From: UBA10364 sp049611965
GTDB lineage: Bacteria > Bacteroidota > Bacteroidia > Flavobacteriales > Schleiferiaceae
Length of the DNA: 64,000 bases
Assembly (NCBI GenBank): GCA_049611965.1
Contig: JBMZBC010000001.1
Location: forward strand, 1 to 64,000
Direction of reading: 5' to 3'
The first letter of the stretch is position 1; each line of letters starts with the position of its first letter. A model generated the notes under the pieces. That model was not told the origin of the DNA. It did not search any database and saw only the letters and a list, made by a program, of their open reading frames with translations. Positions 48,580-56,433 of the stretch are shown one piece after another. The translations under genes were made by a program, and so were the position numbers.

Positions 48580-48990
48580 TTATTTACCGCTGTATTCAAC
48601 GTAGTTACGTGGCGTCTCGTAAAGCGTCACTTTTAATTCTAAATCAGTGCTGAGTGCGCTTCTCAACCTATTCCATATAACATAAGCTATATGCTCTGCA
48701 GTTGGATTAAGCGTTTTAAACTCCTCTACTTGTACGTTCAGATTTTTGTGATCTAGATAGTCTTCCACCTCCTTCTTAATATGATCTCGGAGGACTTTCA
48801 TATCTATGAGATACCCAGTCTTCGGGTCGACTTCCCCTGTAACATGAACGATTAGTTCATAGTTGTGACCGTGGTAATACTCATTATTGCACTTCCCAAA
48901 AGTGGCTGCATTTTCAGCAGCGCTCAATTCAGGATTGTGCAACCTATGTGCAGCATTAAAATGTGCTCGTCTACATACCGTGATTCTCAT
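48580..48990 (-). CDS. 6-pyruvoyl-tetrahydropterin synthase (true PTPS type)
   Basis: A 136-residue enzyme acting on dihydroneopterin triphosphate, the FolE product. Zinc ligands are His15 (NAAHRL), His40 and His42 (HGHNY). The catalytic Cys34 lies in CNNEYYHGHNY, a C-x5-HGH spacing as in animal PTPS, not the C-x3-HGH of QueD. The DxH pair is in LDHKNL (Asp80-His81), and YETPRNYVEYSGK matches the C-terminal substrate loop of animal PTPS rather than the KET...C block of QueD. It therefore should make 6-pyruvoyl-tetrahydropterin, a biopterin-type precursor. It overlaps idi by 20 bases. Confidence 0.9.
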   Translation of the reverse strand: MRITVCRRAHFNAAHRLHNPELSAAENAATFGKCNNEYYHGHNYELIVHVTGEVDPKTGYLIDMKVLRDHIKKEVEDYLDHKNLNVQVEEFKTLNPTAEHIAYVIWNRLRSALSTDLELKVTLYETPRNYVEYSGK

Positions 48991-49501
48991 TATGCCAATA
49001 CTTTAAGAATCGGTCATAGATGATTTTGAACCATTCAGTGTATTTCTCAGGATGAGCTTTCATGTCTTCAGCCACCCAATCCACTGATTTCCAGTCAAAA
49101 CTATCGACTTCTTCAGGGTTAATATTTGGATCTTCGTTGTAACGGGCAATGAGGACATGATCCAGCTCATGCTCCGTTAAATCATTGTCCAATTCTGCTT
49201 TGTAGATAAATGAAAAAATACGTTTGACCGAACAGGTAAAACCCATCTCTTCCATTAATCTTCTTGTGGCGGCTTCTTCCACAGTTTCTCCATCTCTAGG
49301 ATGAGAACAACACGTGTTCGTCCAAAGTCCACCACTGTGGTACTTGTGTAGAGCACGTCTTTGAAGTAAAATTTCGTTGTTGTCGTTCATGGCGAAAACA
49401 GAGAATGCACGGTGCAGTTTCGCCTTTCGGTGCGCTTCCATTTTCTCCATCAGCCCAATCGGATTATCGTCCGAATCGACCAGGATAACTTGTTCAAGCA
49501 T
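48971..49501 (-). CDS. idi: Isopentenyl-diphosphate delta-isomerase, type I (Nudix)
   Basis: A 176-residue Nudix-fold isomerase interconverting IPP and DMAPP, balancing precursors for carotenoids. The active-site Cys65 is in TNTCCSHPRDGE, and the Nudix-like helix is in ATRRLMEEMGF. The Glu and Tyr of the second active-site block are in LTEHELDHVLI and its surroundings. It lies nine bases after crtB and overlaps PTPS by 20 bases. Its presence here supports increased isoprenoid flux when the cluster is induced. Confidence 0.95.
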   Translation of the reverse strand: MLEQVILVDSDDNPIGLMEKMEAHRKAKLHRAFSVFAMNDNNEILLQRRALHKYHSGGLWTNTCCSHPRDGETVEEAATRRLMEEMGFTCSVKRIFSFIYKAELDNDLTEHELDHVLIARYNEDPNINPEEVDSFDWKSVDWVAEDMKAHPEKYTEWFKIIYDRFLKYWHNENHGM

Positions 49502-49510
49502 TGTAATATG

Positions 49511-50347
49511 TTATATCCAGTTTATGGTGTGTCTAACGTACGAACTTAAAAACAAACCGTACTTCCTTTTGTTCGATATACGCACACGCTCATTCAAAAT
49601 GATATCTGCATGTGTATTACAAATCTTCTTGAATAGACTGTAGTAATAAACGTATGCGATATAGACTCCAAATCGTGCTCCTTTAGGAAGTTGTTTAATC
49701 CCTTCATATCCTGCCTTAAAGTCAATATCTATATCGGCCTCAATCTCAGCTTTTACCCGCTCGTTAAATTCATTCAGGTCTACTCCTGGAAAATAAGTTC
49801 TTCCCAAAGCATGGTAATCGGCATGTAAATCTCTTAGAAAATTAATCTTCTGGAAGGCAGAGCCTAACTGCATTGCAGGTTTTTTAAGCTCTTGGTATCG
49901 CTTCTCATTGCCATCAACAAAAACCTTCAGACACATGAGTCCAACTACCTCGGCACTACCTAGGATGTAGGCCTTGTAACCTTCCTCATCATAATCGTTT
50001 TTGTACAAATCCATTTCCATGGACTTCAAAAATGTTTCGATTAGATCTCTGTCAATATTAAAAGCATTCACTACTTGCTGGAAGCTATTAAGTATAGGAT
50101 TCAAACTAATCTTCTCGTCTAGTGCCAGATAAGTATCCTTCCAGAAGCGTTCGAGCAACTCTTTCTGAGGATAGTCCTCAAACGTATCAACAATTTCATC
50201 GGCAAATCTAACGAAGCCATAGATGGCATATATGGGATCGTGGTACTTCTTGTCAAGACCTAGAATACCCAGTGAGAACGACGTACTATACGCTTTAGTC
50301 GTCATTCTTGATGTGCGAATACTTACGCTGTCAAAGAGTGCTTTCAT
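49511..50347 (-). CDS. crtB: Phytoene synthase
   Basis: Joins two geranylgeranyl diphosphates to phytoene, the committed step of carotenoid synthesis. In the 278-residue product the first Asp-rich motif is DEIVDTFED (Asp50-Asp54), and the second is in LRDLHADYHALGRTYFP, both binding Mg-diphosphate. It overlaps crtI by four bases (ATGA). The order crtI-crtB-idi in one transcript is typical of light-induced carotenoid clusters. Confidence 0.96.
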   Translation of the reverse strand: MKALFDSVSIRTSRMTTKAYSTSFSLGILGLDKKYHDPIYAIYGFVRFADEIVDTFEDYPQKELLERFWKDTYLALDEKISLNPILNSFQQVVNAFNIDRDLIETFLKSMEMDLYKNDYDEEGYKAYILGSAEVVGLMCLKVFVDGNEKRYQELKKPAMQLGSAFQKINFLRDLHADYHALGRTYFPGVDLNEFNERVKAEIEADIDIDFKAGYEGIKQLPKGARFGVYIAYVYYYSLFKKICNTHADIILNERVRISNKRKYGLFLSSYVRHTINWI

Positions 50348-51831
50348 ACCGCTTTCTTTATTTGATAGTCCTTCGCGATTTCTTTACTCACAACTTCCCC
50401 ACTAATCAAGCATGGAGGAACTCCAGGTCCAGGCGTAGTAAGTTGTCCAGCGAAGTACAAATTGCTCACTTTTTTACTCTTCAGTCTAGGCTTAAGAATT
50501 GCGGTTTGGTCTATTGTGTTGGCAAGGCCGTATGCATTGCCTTTAAAACTGTTGTATTCTGATTTAAAATCTTGATAGGCAAAACTCCGTTTTACCACTA
50601 CCCTGTCGCGAATTGAGGAACCGGTAAATTCTTCAAGACGATCCATCATCAAGTTAAAATATTTTTCACGGACTTCTTCTGTATCACCGTCCATACCAGG
50701 TGCAGTTGGCATGAGTAGGAACATATTTTCACAGCCCTCTGGTGCTACACTTGCATCTGTTTTTGACGGAGCACTAGCATAGAAAAGAGGTTTTGTGGGC
50801 CATTTAGGGTCTGTATAAATCTCATGTGCGTGCTGATCCAATTCATGGTCAAAAAACAGGTTGTGATGCAAGACGTTGGGTACTTCACCTTTAATTCCTA
50901 GGTAATAAAGTAGTGATGACGGAGCCATCTTGCGTTTGTCCCAATATTCTGGAGTGTATTCCCTGTATTTAGGAGAACTGATTACCTGATCAATATGATG
51001 GTAATCAGCACCTCCCACAACAATATCTGCGGTAAATGAACCTCCTTTAGTCAATACACTAACTATTCGATTATTGGAATACTTAAATCCTGTTACTTCC
51101 GCTGATGTTCTGAATTTCACCCCTTGCTCCTTAGCAACACGAATCATTCCTTGAATAATTTCGTTCATACCGTTCATGGGATACCAAGTCCCCAACGACA
51201 TATCAGCGTAATTCATTAAGCTGTATAGTGCTGGCGTATTTTGGGGTAAGGCGCCAAGAAATAAAACAGGGAATTCGAGGATCGCCTTGAGTTTAGGATG
51301 AGCGCTTACTTCTGCAACATGCTTCCGAATGTCTTTGAGCATATCCAACTGAAAGAGGCCTTTGACAATCCTAAAGTCCATAAATTCTGTTAGAGAGCGC
51401 CCTGGACGAAAAACGAGATCCTTAATACCAACTTCGTATTTGTAAGCCCCTTGCTTCAAAAACTTACGCAAGCGTAATCCTGATCCAGGGTCCAGTCTAT
51501 CGAACATGGCTTCAAGCTCTTCCATATTGGCGCTTTGGTCCTCATGATCGTCTGGACCAAACACAACTCTGTAAGAAGGATCCAATCGTACTAAATCATA
51601 AAGGTCTTCTACTTTCGTGTTGAATTCTGAAAAGTAGCGTTCGAATACATCTGGCATCCAATACCAACTAGGTCCCATATCGAAAGTGAAACCGTCTTTT
51701 TTCCACGAACGTGCTCGTCCTCCAAGTTGGTCGTTTTTCTCTAGGACAGTAACATCGTACCCTTCTCGGGCCAAAAAGGATGCAGCACTCAGGCCGGCGA
51801 ACCCGGAACCGATGACTATAATTGATTTCAT
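50344..51831 (-). CDS. crtI: Phytoene desaturase (CrtI type)
   Basis: A 495-residue FAD-dependent desaturase converting phytoene to lycopene or neurosporene. The dinucleotide site is IVIGSGFAGLSAASFL, followed by LEKNDQLGGRARSW. The C-terminal FAD motif LYFAGQLTTPGPGVPPCLISG is diagnostic of CrtI. It lies 22 bases after the ECF sigma factor stop, so it is co-transcribed with it. No crtY or crtZ is in the window, so later steps to cyclic carotenoids must be encoded elsewhere. Confidence 0.97.
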   Translation of the reverse strand: MKSIIVIGSGFAGLSAASFLAREGYDVTVLEKNDQLGGRARSWKKDGFTFDMGPSWYWMPDVFERYFSEFNTKVEDLYDLVRLDPSYRVVFGPDDHEDQSANMEELEAMFDRLDPGSGLRLRKFLKQGAYKYEVGIKDLVFRPGRSLTEFMDFRIVKGLFQLDMLKDIRKHVAEVSAHPKLKAILEFPVLFLGALPQNTPALYSLMNYADMSLGTWYPMNGMNEIIQGMIRVAKEQGVKFRTSAEVTGFKYSNNRIVSVLTKGGSFTADIVVGGADYHHIDQVISSPKYREYTPEYWDKRKMAPSSLLYYLGIKGEVPNVLHHNLFFDHELDQHAHEIYTDPKWPTKPLFYASAPSKTDASVAPEGCENMFLLMPTAPGMDGDTEEVREKYFNLMMDRLEEFTGSSIRDRVVVKRSFAYQDFKSEYNSFKGNAYGLANTIDQTAILKPRLKSKKVSNLYFAGQLTTPGPGVPPCLISGEVVSKEIAKDYQIKKAV

Positions 51832-51853
51832 TTGATAAGGCGGTTGGCTGTGA

Positions 51854-52360
51854 TTAGTGGCGTTGGTCGGCGAGCTTTTCCATCATCTTCTTTCGTGCTA
51901 AGAATATTCGAGATTTAACTGTACCTAGAGGAATGTTAAAGTGCTCAGCAATTTCCTCGTACTTGTACCCTTCATAATGCATGAAAAATGCTTCCGTGTA
52001 ATGTGGCTCAATAGAATTAATTTGTTCCATGATGTAGTCGTTATCTACATTCGCATCCGTAAGAGTCGTTCTACTCGCCTCTTTGCTATTCAGAAAAAAC
52101 TGGCTTTCAGTTTCATCAACAAATGTATTCTGTTGCTTCTTGCGACGGTAGTTATTAATGAAGGTGTTCTTCATAATGGTATACAACCATCCCTTAAGAT
52201 TCGTCCCTGTGGCGAACTTATCTTTATTTTTAAGTGCTTTGAAATATGTATCCTGGATTAAATCCTGGGCATCGTCGTGACGTTTGGTCAACTTCATTGC
52301 TAGCTGATGCAAAAAGTCGTGCTCACGATCAATTAATTCTCCAAATTCTGCGGTTGACAT
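51854..52360 (-). CDS. ECF-type RNA polymerase sigma factor (light-response, LitS/CarQ-like context)
   Basis: A 168-residue sigma factor from the ATG at 52360. Region 2 is visible in RHDDAQDLIQDTYFKALKN and GWLYTIMKNTFINNYRR, and region 4 in YEEIAEHFNIPLGTVKSRIFLARKKMMEKL. A longer in-frame reading to 52408 is rejected because it would run through the -7 box at 52388-52395. Sigma factors paired with MerR-type B12 photoreceptors drive light-induced carotenoid genes in several bacteria (LitR/LitS). No anti-sigma factor is adjacent. It is the first gene of the crt-pterin-photolyase transcript. Confidence 0.93.
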   Translation of the reverse strand: MSTAEFGELIDREHDFLHQLAMKLTKRHDDAQDLIQDTYFKALKNKDKFATGTNLKGWLYTIMKNTFINNYRRKKQQNTFVDETESQFFLNSKEASRTTLTDANVDNDYIMEQINSIEPHYTEAFFMHYEGYKYEEIAEHFNIPLGTVKSRIFLARKKMMEKLADQRH

Positions 52361-52387
52361 AAAGACAATGTTTAAGGTTGCTTCCTC

Positions 52388-52426
52388 AAAGTTAAACAAT
52401 ATGTTCAAACATTTTGTCTAACAATG
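52388..52426 (-). promoter_or_regulatory. Sigma/crt operon promoter with three tandem 10-bp repeats (candidate CarH operator)
   Basis: Read leftward, a perfect -7 box TAACTTTG lies at 52395-52388. Upstream and overlapping it are three direct copies of ATTGTTTrAC: ATTGTTAGAC (52426-52417), ATGTTTGAAC (52413-52404) and ATTGTTTAAC (52401-52392), spaced 12-13 bases. CarH-type regulators bind tandem direct repeats over the promoter. No consensus -33 TTTG is at the right distance. Confidence 0.55.
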
Positions 52427-52458
52427 AATAAAATTTATTAAACAAGCCTTAATACCTG

Positions 52459-53337
52459 TTAAATATGGGCAGTCAAATCCTTTAACGTGCTATAAATGTG
52501 AATGTTATCTCCGAAAGTGTTTTCGGAAAAATCATTGAATTGGTACCCTGTTAGGTGTACCTCTACCCCACGATCGTGTATAAGATCGTCCAAATCACGC
52601 AGGTATTCTGGCAGATATTCGACATCTGGGTTTGTCGTGAAGACTGATATAAGTGCATCTACCTTTTGATTGTCCAACAAATCCGTTAGATACTCCTTTG
52701 GTAGGCTTTGACCAAGATAAATTACCCTTTCGCCGCGTTCTTTCAAAACATAGGCTAAGTAAAGAAGTCCAATCTCGTGAAGCTCATTTGCTGGCAGGAA
52801 AAGCGCAAATGTTTTTCCACCATCGCCCGCATGAAGTTCATCAAGGGCAGAGTACAACTTTTGGCGAATCATAGATGACATAAAGTGCTCTTGAGAAATA
52901 CTTACAGATCCGCTGAGCCAAAGTTTTCCTAATTCTTGAATATAATCTCCAATAACTTTCTGAAAGGTATTATGTATTCCATGCTTATCGATGCAAGTTG
53001 CCATAATGGCTTCGAACCGCTCAATATCGAAGTTCAGTGTACTTAATTTCAACTCATTGAGTTCATAAGCGTAATTTCCTTCGTAAGGATCAGCTTCTAG
53101 TGCTGATTTTGCAATTTCCTCTGGAGCGAGCTTTGCGATTTGACCAATCTTCCAATCGTGTTCTAAAAGTATACATACATTTAAAATTACCCGCAGGTCA
53201 TCATCACTGTAAAAGCGAATGTTTGTACTTGTCCTCTTAGGTGTAATTAGTTTGTGACGTTGCTCCCAAGCACGAATGGTGTGGGCTTTAATACCACTAA
53301 GTTGCTCTAAATCTTTTATGGAATAACGTGACTTCAC
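52459..53337 (-). CDS. MerR-family B12-binding photoreceptor regulator (CarH/LitR type)
   Basis: A 292-residue repressor with an N-terminal MerR HTH (YSIKDLEQLSGIKAHTIRAWEQRH), a four-helix bundle and a C-terminal cobalamin-binding Rossmann domain. The CarH signature is complete: Trp140 and the Glu150-His151 pair in WLSGSVSISQEH (spacing identical to Thermus CarH W131/E141/H142, His being the upper axial ligand) and ELHEIG (ExHxxG, His187 the lower ligand). In the dark, CarH with adenosylcobalamin is a DNA-bound tetramer; light breaks it and derepresses carotenoid genes. The start is GTG at 53337; no ATG is available. A distinct promoter region separates it from the sigma gene. Confidence 0.93.
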   Translation of the reverse strand: MKSRYSIKDLEQLSGIKAHTIRAWEQRHKLITPKRTSTNIRFYSDDDLRVILNVCILLEHDWKIGQIAKLAPEEIAKSALEADPYEGNYAYELNELKLSTLNFDIERFEAIMATCIDKHGIHNTFQKVIGDYIQELGKLWLSGSVSISQEHFMSSMIRQKLYSALDELHAGDGGKTFALFLPANELHEIGLLYLAYVLKERGERVIYLGQSLPKEYLTDLLDNQKVDALISVFTTNPDVEYLPEYLRDLDDLIHDRGVEVHLTGYQFNDFSENTFGDNIHIYSTLKDLTAHI

Positions 53338-53420
53338 AAGTTAGTAACGTATCTGGGGAAGAAAAGTTTTATTCGTAGCAAGTATAAGTAATTACCACAA
53401 ACTGACGAGGGTCGCTTTAG

Positions 53421-53428
53421 TATATTTG
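53421..53428 (+). promoter_or_regulatory. -7 box of prfC
   Basis: TATATTTG is a perfect -7 box 17 bases before the prfC ATG, in the 108-bp divergent gap shared with the CarH-like gene. No -33 TTTG is at the usual spacing. Confidence 0.6.
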
Positions 53429-53445
53429 CGACAAAATTTAAGTAG

Positions 53446-55026
53446 ATGTCAATCGAAAAGGAAATCAGTATTCGCAGAACCTTTGGGATTATTTCCCATC
53501 CCGATGCTGGAAAAACCACGTTAACAGAAAAACTTCTGTTATTTGGTGGTGCTATTCAAGAGGCCGGTGCCGTAAAAAGTAATAAGGTTAAAAAGTCTGC
53601 GACATCCGATTTTATGGAGATTGAAAAGCAACGTGGTATATCGGTTGCGACCTCTGTGATGGGATTCTATTACAAAGACAAGAAGATCAATATCCTGGAC
53701 ACACCTGGTCACCAAGATTTTGCTGAAGATACTTACCGAACGCTAACCGCTTGTGATAGTGTTATCGTGGTAATTGATGTTGCGAAAGGCGTTGAGCCTC
53801 AGACAGAAAAACTGGTACAGGTTTGTCGTATGCGTGCAACACCGATTATAGTGTTCATTAATAAATTGGACCGTGAAGGGAAAGATGGTTTCGATCTTAT
53901 TGATGAAGTCGAACAGAAACTCGGATTGACGCTATGTCCCCTATCCTGGCCCATTGGTATGGGACAGCGCTTTCAAGGGGTGTATAATATGTGGGAAAAG
54001 AATCTCAATCTTTACAGTGCCGACAACAAACAAAAAATTAGTGAGGGAACGTCTTTCGAGGATATTAGTTCACCTGAGCTTGACGAATATGTAGGTGAAG
54101 AGGCTGCTACAGAACTTAGAAATGACCTTGAACTTTTAGAAGCTGTATATCCACAATTTGACCGTTCCGAGTATCTGAGCGGAGATCTATGTCCTGTTTT
54201 TTTCGGTTCCGCATTAAATAATTTTGGTGTTCGCGAGTTGCTTGATTGCTTTCAAGACATAGCGCCTGAGCCGCAGCCAAAAGAAGCAGAGCAAAGACTA
54301 GTCCGACCTAATGAGAGTGAATTCTCTGGATTCGTATTTAAGATTCACGCGAATATCGATCCAAACCATAGAAACAGAATCGCCTTTCTCAAAGTAGTCA
54401 GCGGTAAGTTTGAACGCAATAAAAACTATGTTCATACTAGAAGTGGTAAATCATTTAGAGTCAGTGCACCAACCGCCTTTATGGCTTCTAAAAAGAGTAC
54501 AATTGACGAAGCGTTTCCTGGAGATATTATAGGTATACCGGATAATGGTACATTCAGAATTGGAGACACCCTAACTTCAAAAGAACAGTTGCACTATAAA
54601 GGTATTCCATCGTTCTCACCGGAGCACTTTAGGTTTATTAACAATGCTGATCCATTAAAGGCCAAGCAGTTGAACAAAGGAATTGACCAGTTAATGGATG
54701 AAGGTGTAGCACAATTGTTTACCCTTAAACAGAATAATAGAAAGATTATAGGTACCGTAGGCGCATTACAGTATGAAGTGATTCAATACCGTCTCGAACA
54801 CGAGTATAATGCCAAGTGCTCCTATGAGAATTTTCCTGCATTTAAAGCTTGTTGGATTGAAAGCAATGACGAGGATCAGCTTAAAGAGTTTTCTACTTTG
54901 AAACAACGCTACCTAGCAGAAGACAAGTACGGCCGACTCGTATTCTTAGCCGATTCTCAGTTTTCTTTGCAGATGGCCCAAGACAAGTTTGATAAGATTA
55001 CGTTCCATATGAAGAGCGAATTCTAA
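53446..55026 (+). CDS. prfC: Peptide chain release factor 3
   Basis: A 526-residue translational GTPase that recycles release factors 1 and 2 from the ribosome. G motifs are SHPDAGKTTL (G1), DTPGHQDFAED (G3) and NKLDREG (G4). The RF3-specific KSAT...EKQRGISVATSVMGF switch I region and the SGFVFKIHANIDPNHRNRIAF domain II block are present. Normal length. Its stop overlaps the ATG of the glycosyltransferase gene by one base (TAATG). Confidence 0.97.
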   Translation: MSIEKEISIRRTFGIISHPDAGKTTLTEKLLLFGGAIQEAGAVKSNKVKKSATSDFMEIEKQRGISVATSVMGFYYKDKKINILDTPGHQDFAEDTYRTLTACDSVIVVIDVAKGVEPQTEKLVQVCRMRATPIIVFINKLDREGKDGFDLIDEVEQKLGLTLCPLSWPIGMGQRFQGVYNMWEKNLNLYSADNKQKISEGTSFEDISSPELDEYVGEEAATELRNDLELLEAVYPQFDRSEYLSGDLCPVFFGSALNNFGVRELLDCFQDIAPEPQPKEAEQRLVRPNESEFSGFVFKIHANIDPNHRNRIAFLKVVSGKFERNKNYVHTRSGKSFRVSAPTAFMASKKSTIDEAFPGDIIGIPDNGTFRIGDTLTSKEQLHYKGIPSFSPEHFRFINNADPLKAKQLNKGIDQLMDEGVAQLFTLKQNNRKIIGTVGALQYEVIQYRLEHEYNAKCSYENFPAFKACWIESNDEDQLKEFSTLKQRYLAEDKYGRLVFLADSQFSLQMAQDKFDKITFHMKSEF

Positions 55027-56390
55027 TGAGTCACATTATAAACTACAGACTTAATCAGTTCTCTTGGGCAATAGCTGCATTATTGCTTCTTCCGCTATTG
55101 TTTACAAAAGGTATGTTCTTTGACGGGCTGACCTATGCTTCAATTGCTCGAAATATAAATGAGGGAGTTGGCACGTTATGGGTTCCATCGTACACGCCAA
55201 CTATTCATCCAGAATTTTACGAGCACCCTCCTTTCTCTTTTGGGCTACACAGTATTTTCTATCGTTTATTCGGGGATCAGCCCTGGGTTGACCGTATCTA
55301 CCCATATACCATGTACGGCCTTAGTGTACTGATGCTTCGAAGAATATGGGTTTTGTTTATACCTGCGGGTCACAGGGCTTGGATTCCTCAGCTGCTGTGG
55401 ACGTTAACACCAACGGTAATATGGGTACATCAAAACAACATGTTAGAAGCACCTCTGGCTGCCGCAGTGCTATGTGTAGTATGGCTTCTTTTTGAGGGAA
55501 CCATGAAAAAAAATTACTTCTGGAGTGTACTTGCAGGAATTGTGTTCTTCTTCAGTTTAGGCATTAAAGGTCCGGTAAGTTTATTCCCTTTGATGACCTT
55601 ACCTATCATGGCCACATTATATGCTGAGCGAAGAAAAGCAGCGTTGGTTTCGATGTCTGTGATGATCCTCGTATTTAGCATTCTATTCTCCTACTTTTAT
55701 TTGTACCTACCGACATTCGAAAGTTTCTTTTCTACATATCTCGATCGGCAACTTTTACCTACTCTTTCTGGCAACCGCGAGCAAGCTGGTAGTGCTCTGG
55801 AAAGTATTCTAGAAGTTTTAAAGCAGTTAATCCTTCCTATTCTAGTTACTATTGTTTTTAGGTGGAGAAAAAAAGAAGCTTATACTTTGCAACGTGGAAG
55901 TGTATTCTTCTTCCTTCTCGCTTTATGCGGGACAATTCCTTTTCTATTTATGGACCGCCAGCATCATTATTACTTTATGCCATCCATGGCTTTCTGGATG
56001 ATGGGGTTTGCTATTCATCTTGCACAACATGAGTATCCATGGTCGATTCAGCGAAAAAAGTGGGTGAAAGTGATTTCACTTTCGAACTTGTGTAGTTGGG
56101 TGATAGCAATTGGTTTAAGTATCTATTTCTCAAAGAGCCCTTCTAGAGATAAACACCTTATACAGGCATTGGAGTCAATCGACAAGTATTATGAGCCTAG
56201 TGCTGTACAAGTAGATGCCCTGTCTCAAAACTGGCGGTTGGCAGCGATTGCAGAGAGATATACCGATTATCATTTCACGGAAAGCGATGCGGCATACTAT
56301 ATTTCAAACATTCCCGGAGAAGTAGCTGGATTTGAATTTGTTGAACAATACGCTCAAACGGAGATCTATTTCTACAAAAAGAGCCGCTAA
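55026..56390 (+). CDS. GT39/ArnT-like membrane glycosyltransferase
   Basis: A 454-residue polytopic membrane protein with about eleven helices. The first periplasmic loop holds FDGLTYASIARN (the catalytic Asp of the GT-C fold), followed by HPEFYEHPPFSFG, the family EHPP/HPP motif. Members transfer sugars from polyprenyl-phosphate donors to lipid A, proteins or glycans. The gene is coupled to prfC by a TAATG overlap, apparently for expression only. Its last codons lie within the terminator hairpin of the opposing fabI gene. Confidence 0.85.
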   Translation: MSHIINYRLNQFSWAIAALLLLPLLFTKGMFFDGLTYASIARNINEGVGTLWVPSYTPTIHPEFYEHPPFSFGLHSIFYRLFGDQPWVDRIYPYTMYGLSVLMLRRIWVLFIPAGHRAWIPQLLWTLTPTVIWVHQNNMLEAPLAAAVLCVVWLLFEGTMKKNYFWSVLAGIVFFFSLGIKGPVSLFPLMTLPIMATLYAERRKAALVSMSVMILVFSILFSYFYLYLPTFESFFSTYLDRQLLPTLSGNREQAGSALESILEVLKQLILPILVTIVFRWRKKEAYTLQRGSVFFFLLALCGTIPFLFMDRQHHYYFMPSMAFWMMGFAIHLAQHEYPWSIQRKKWVKVISLSNLCSWVIAIGLSIYFSKSPSRDKHLIQALESIDKYYEPSAVQVDALSQNWRLAAIAERYTDYHFTESDAAYYISNIPGEVAGFEFVEQYAQTEIYFYKKSR

Positions 56391-56410
56391 CCTTAACGGC
56401 TAACGGCTCT
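56376..56410 (-). terminator. Terminator of fabI, overlapping the end of the opposing glycosyltransferase gene
   Basis: Read leftward, AGAGCCG (56410-56404) pairs with CGGCTCT (56386-56380), extended by TTAGCC/GGTTAG with wobble pairs, and is followed by a T-run (A residues 56376-56380 on the plus strand). It covers the stop codon at 56388-56390 of the glycosyltransferase. Confidence 0.85.
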
Positions 56411-56433
56411 CTGTATAATCAGATGGTACAGGA

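Noticed and set aside
48580..48990. QueD (queuosine) assignment for the pterin synthase
   Set aside because: The C-x5-HGH spacing and the YET..N.V.Y.G ending fit true PTPS, and the QueD C-terminal Cys block is absent.
52361..52408. Upstream extension of the ECF sigma factor
   Set aside because: The extra codons contain the -7 box and part of the repeat array, so they are promoter rather than coding sequence.
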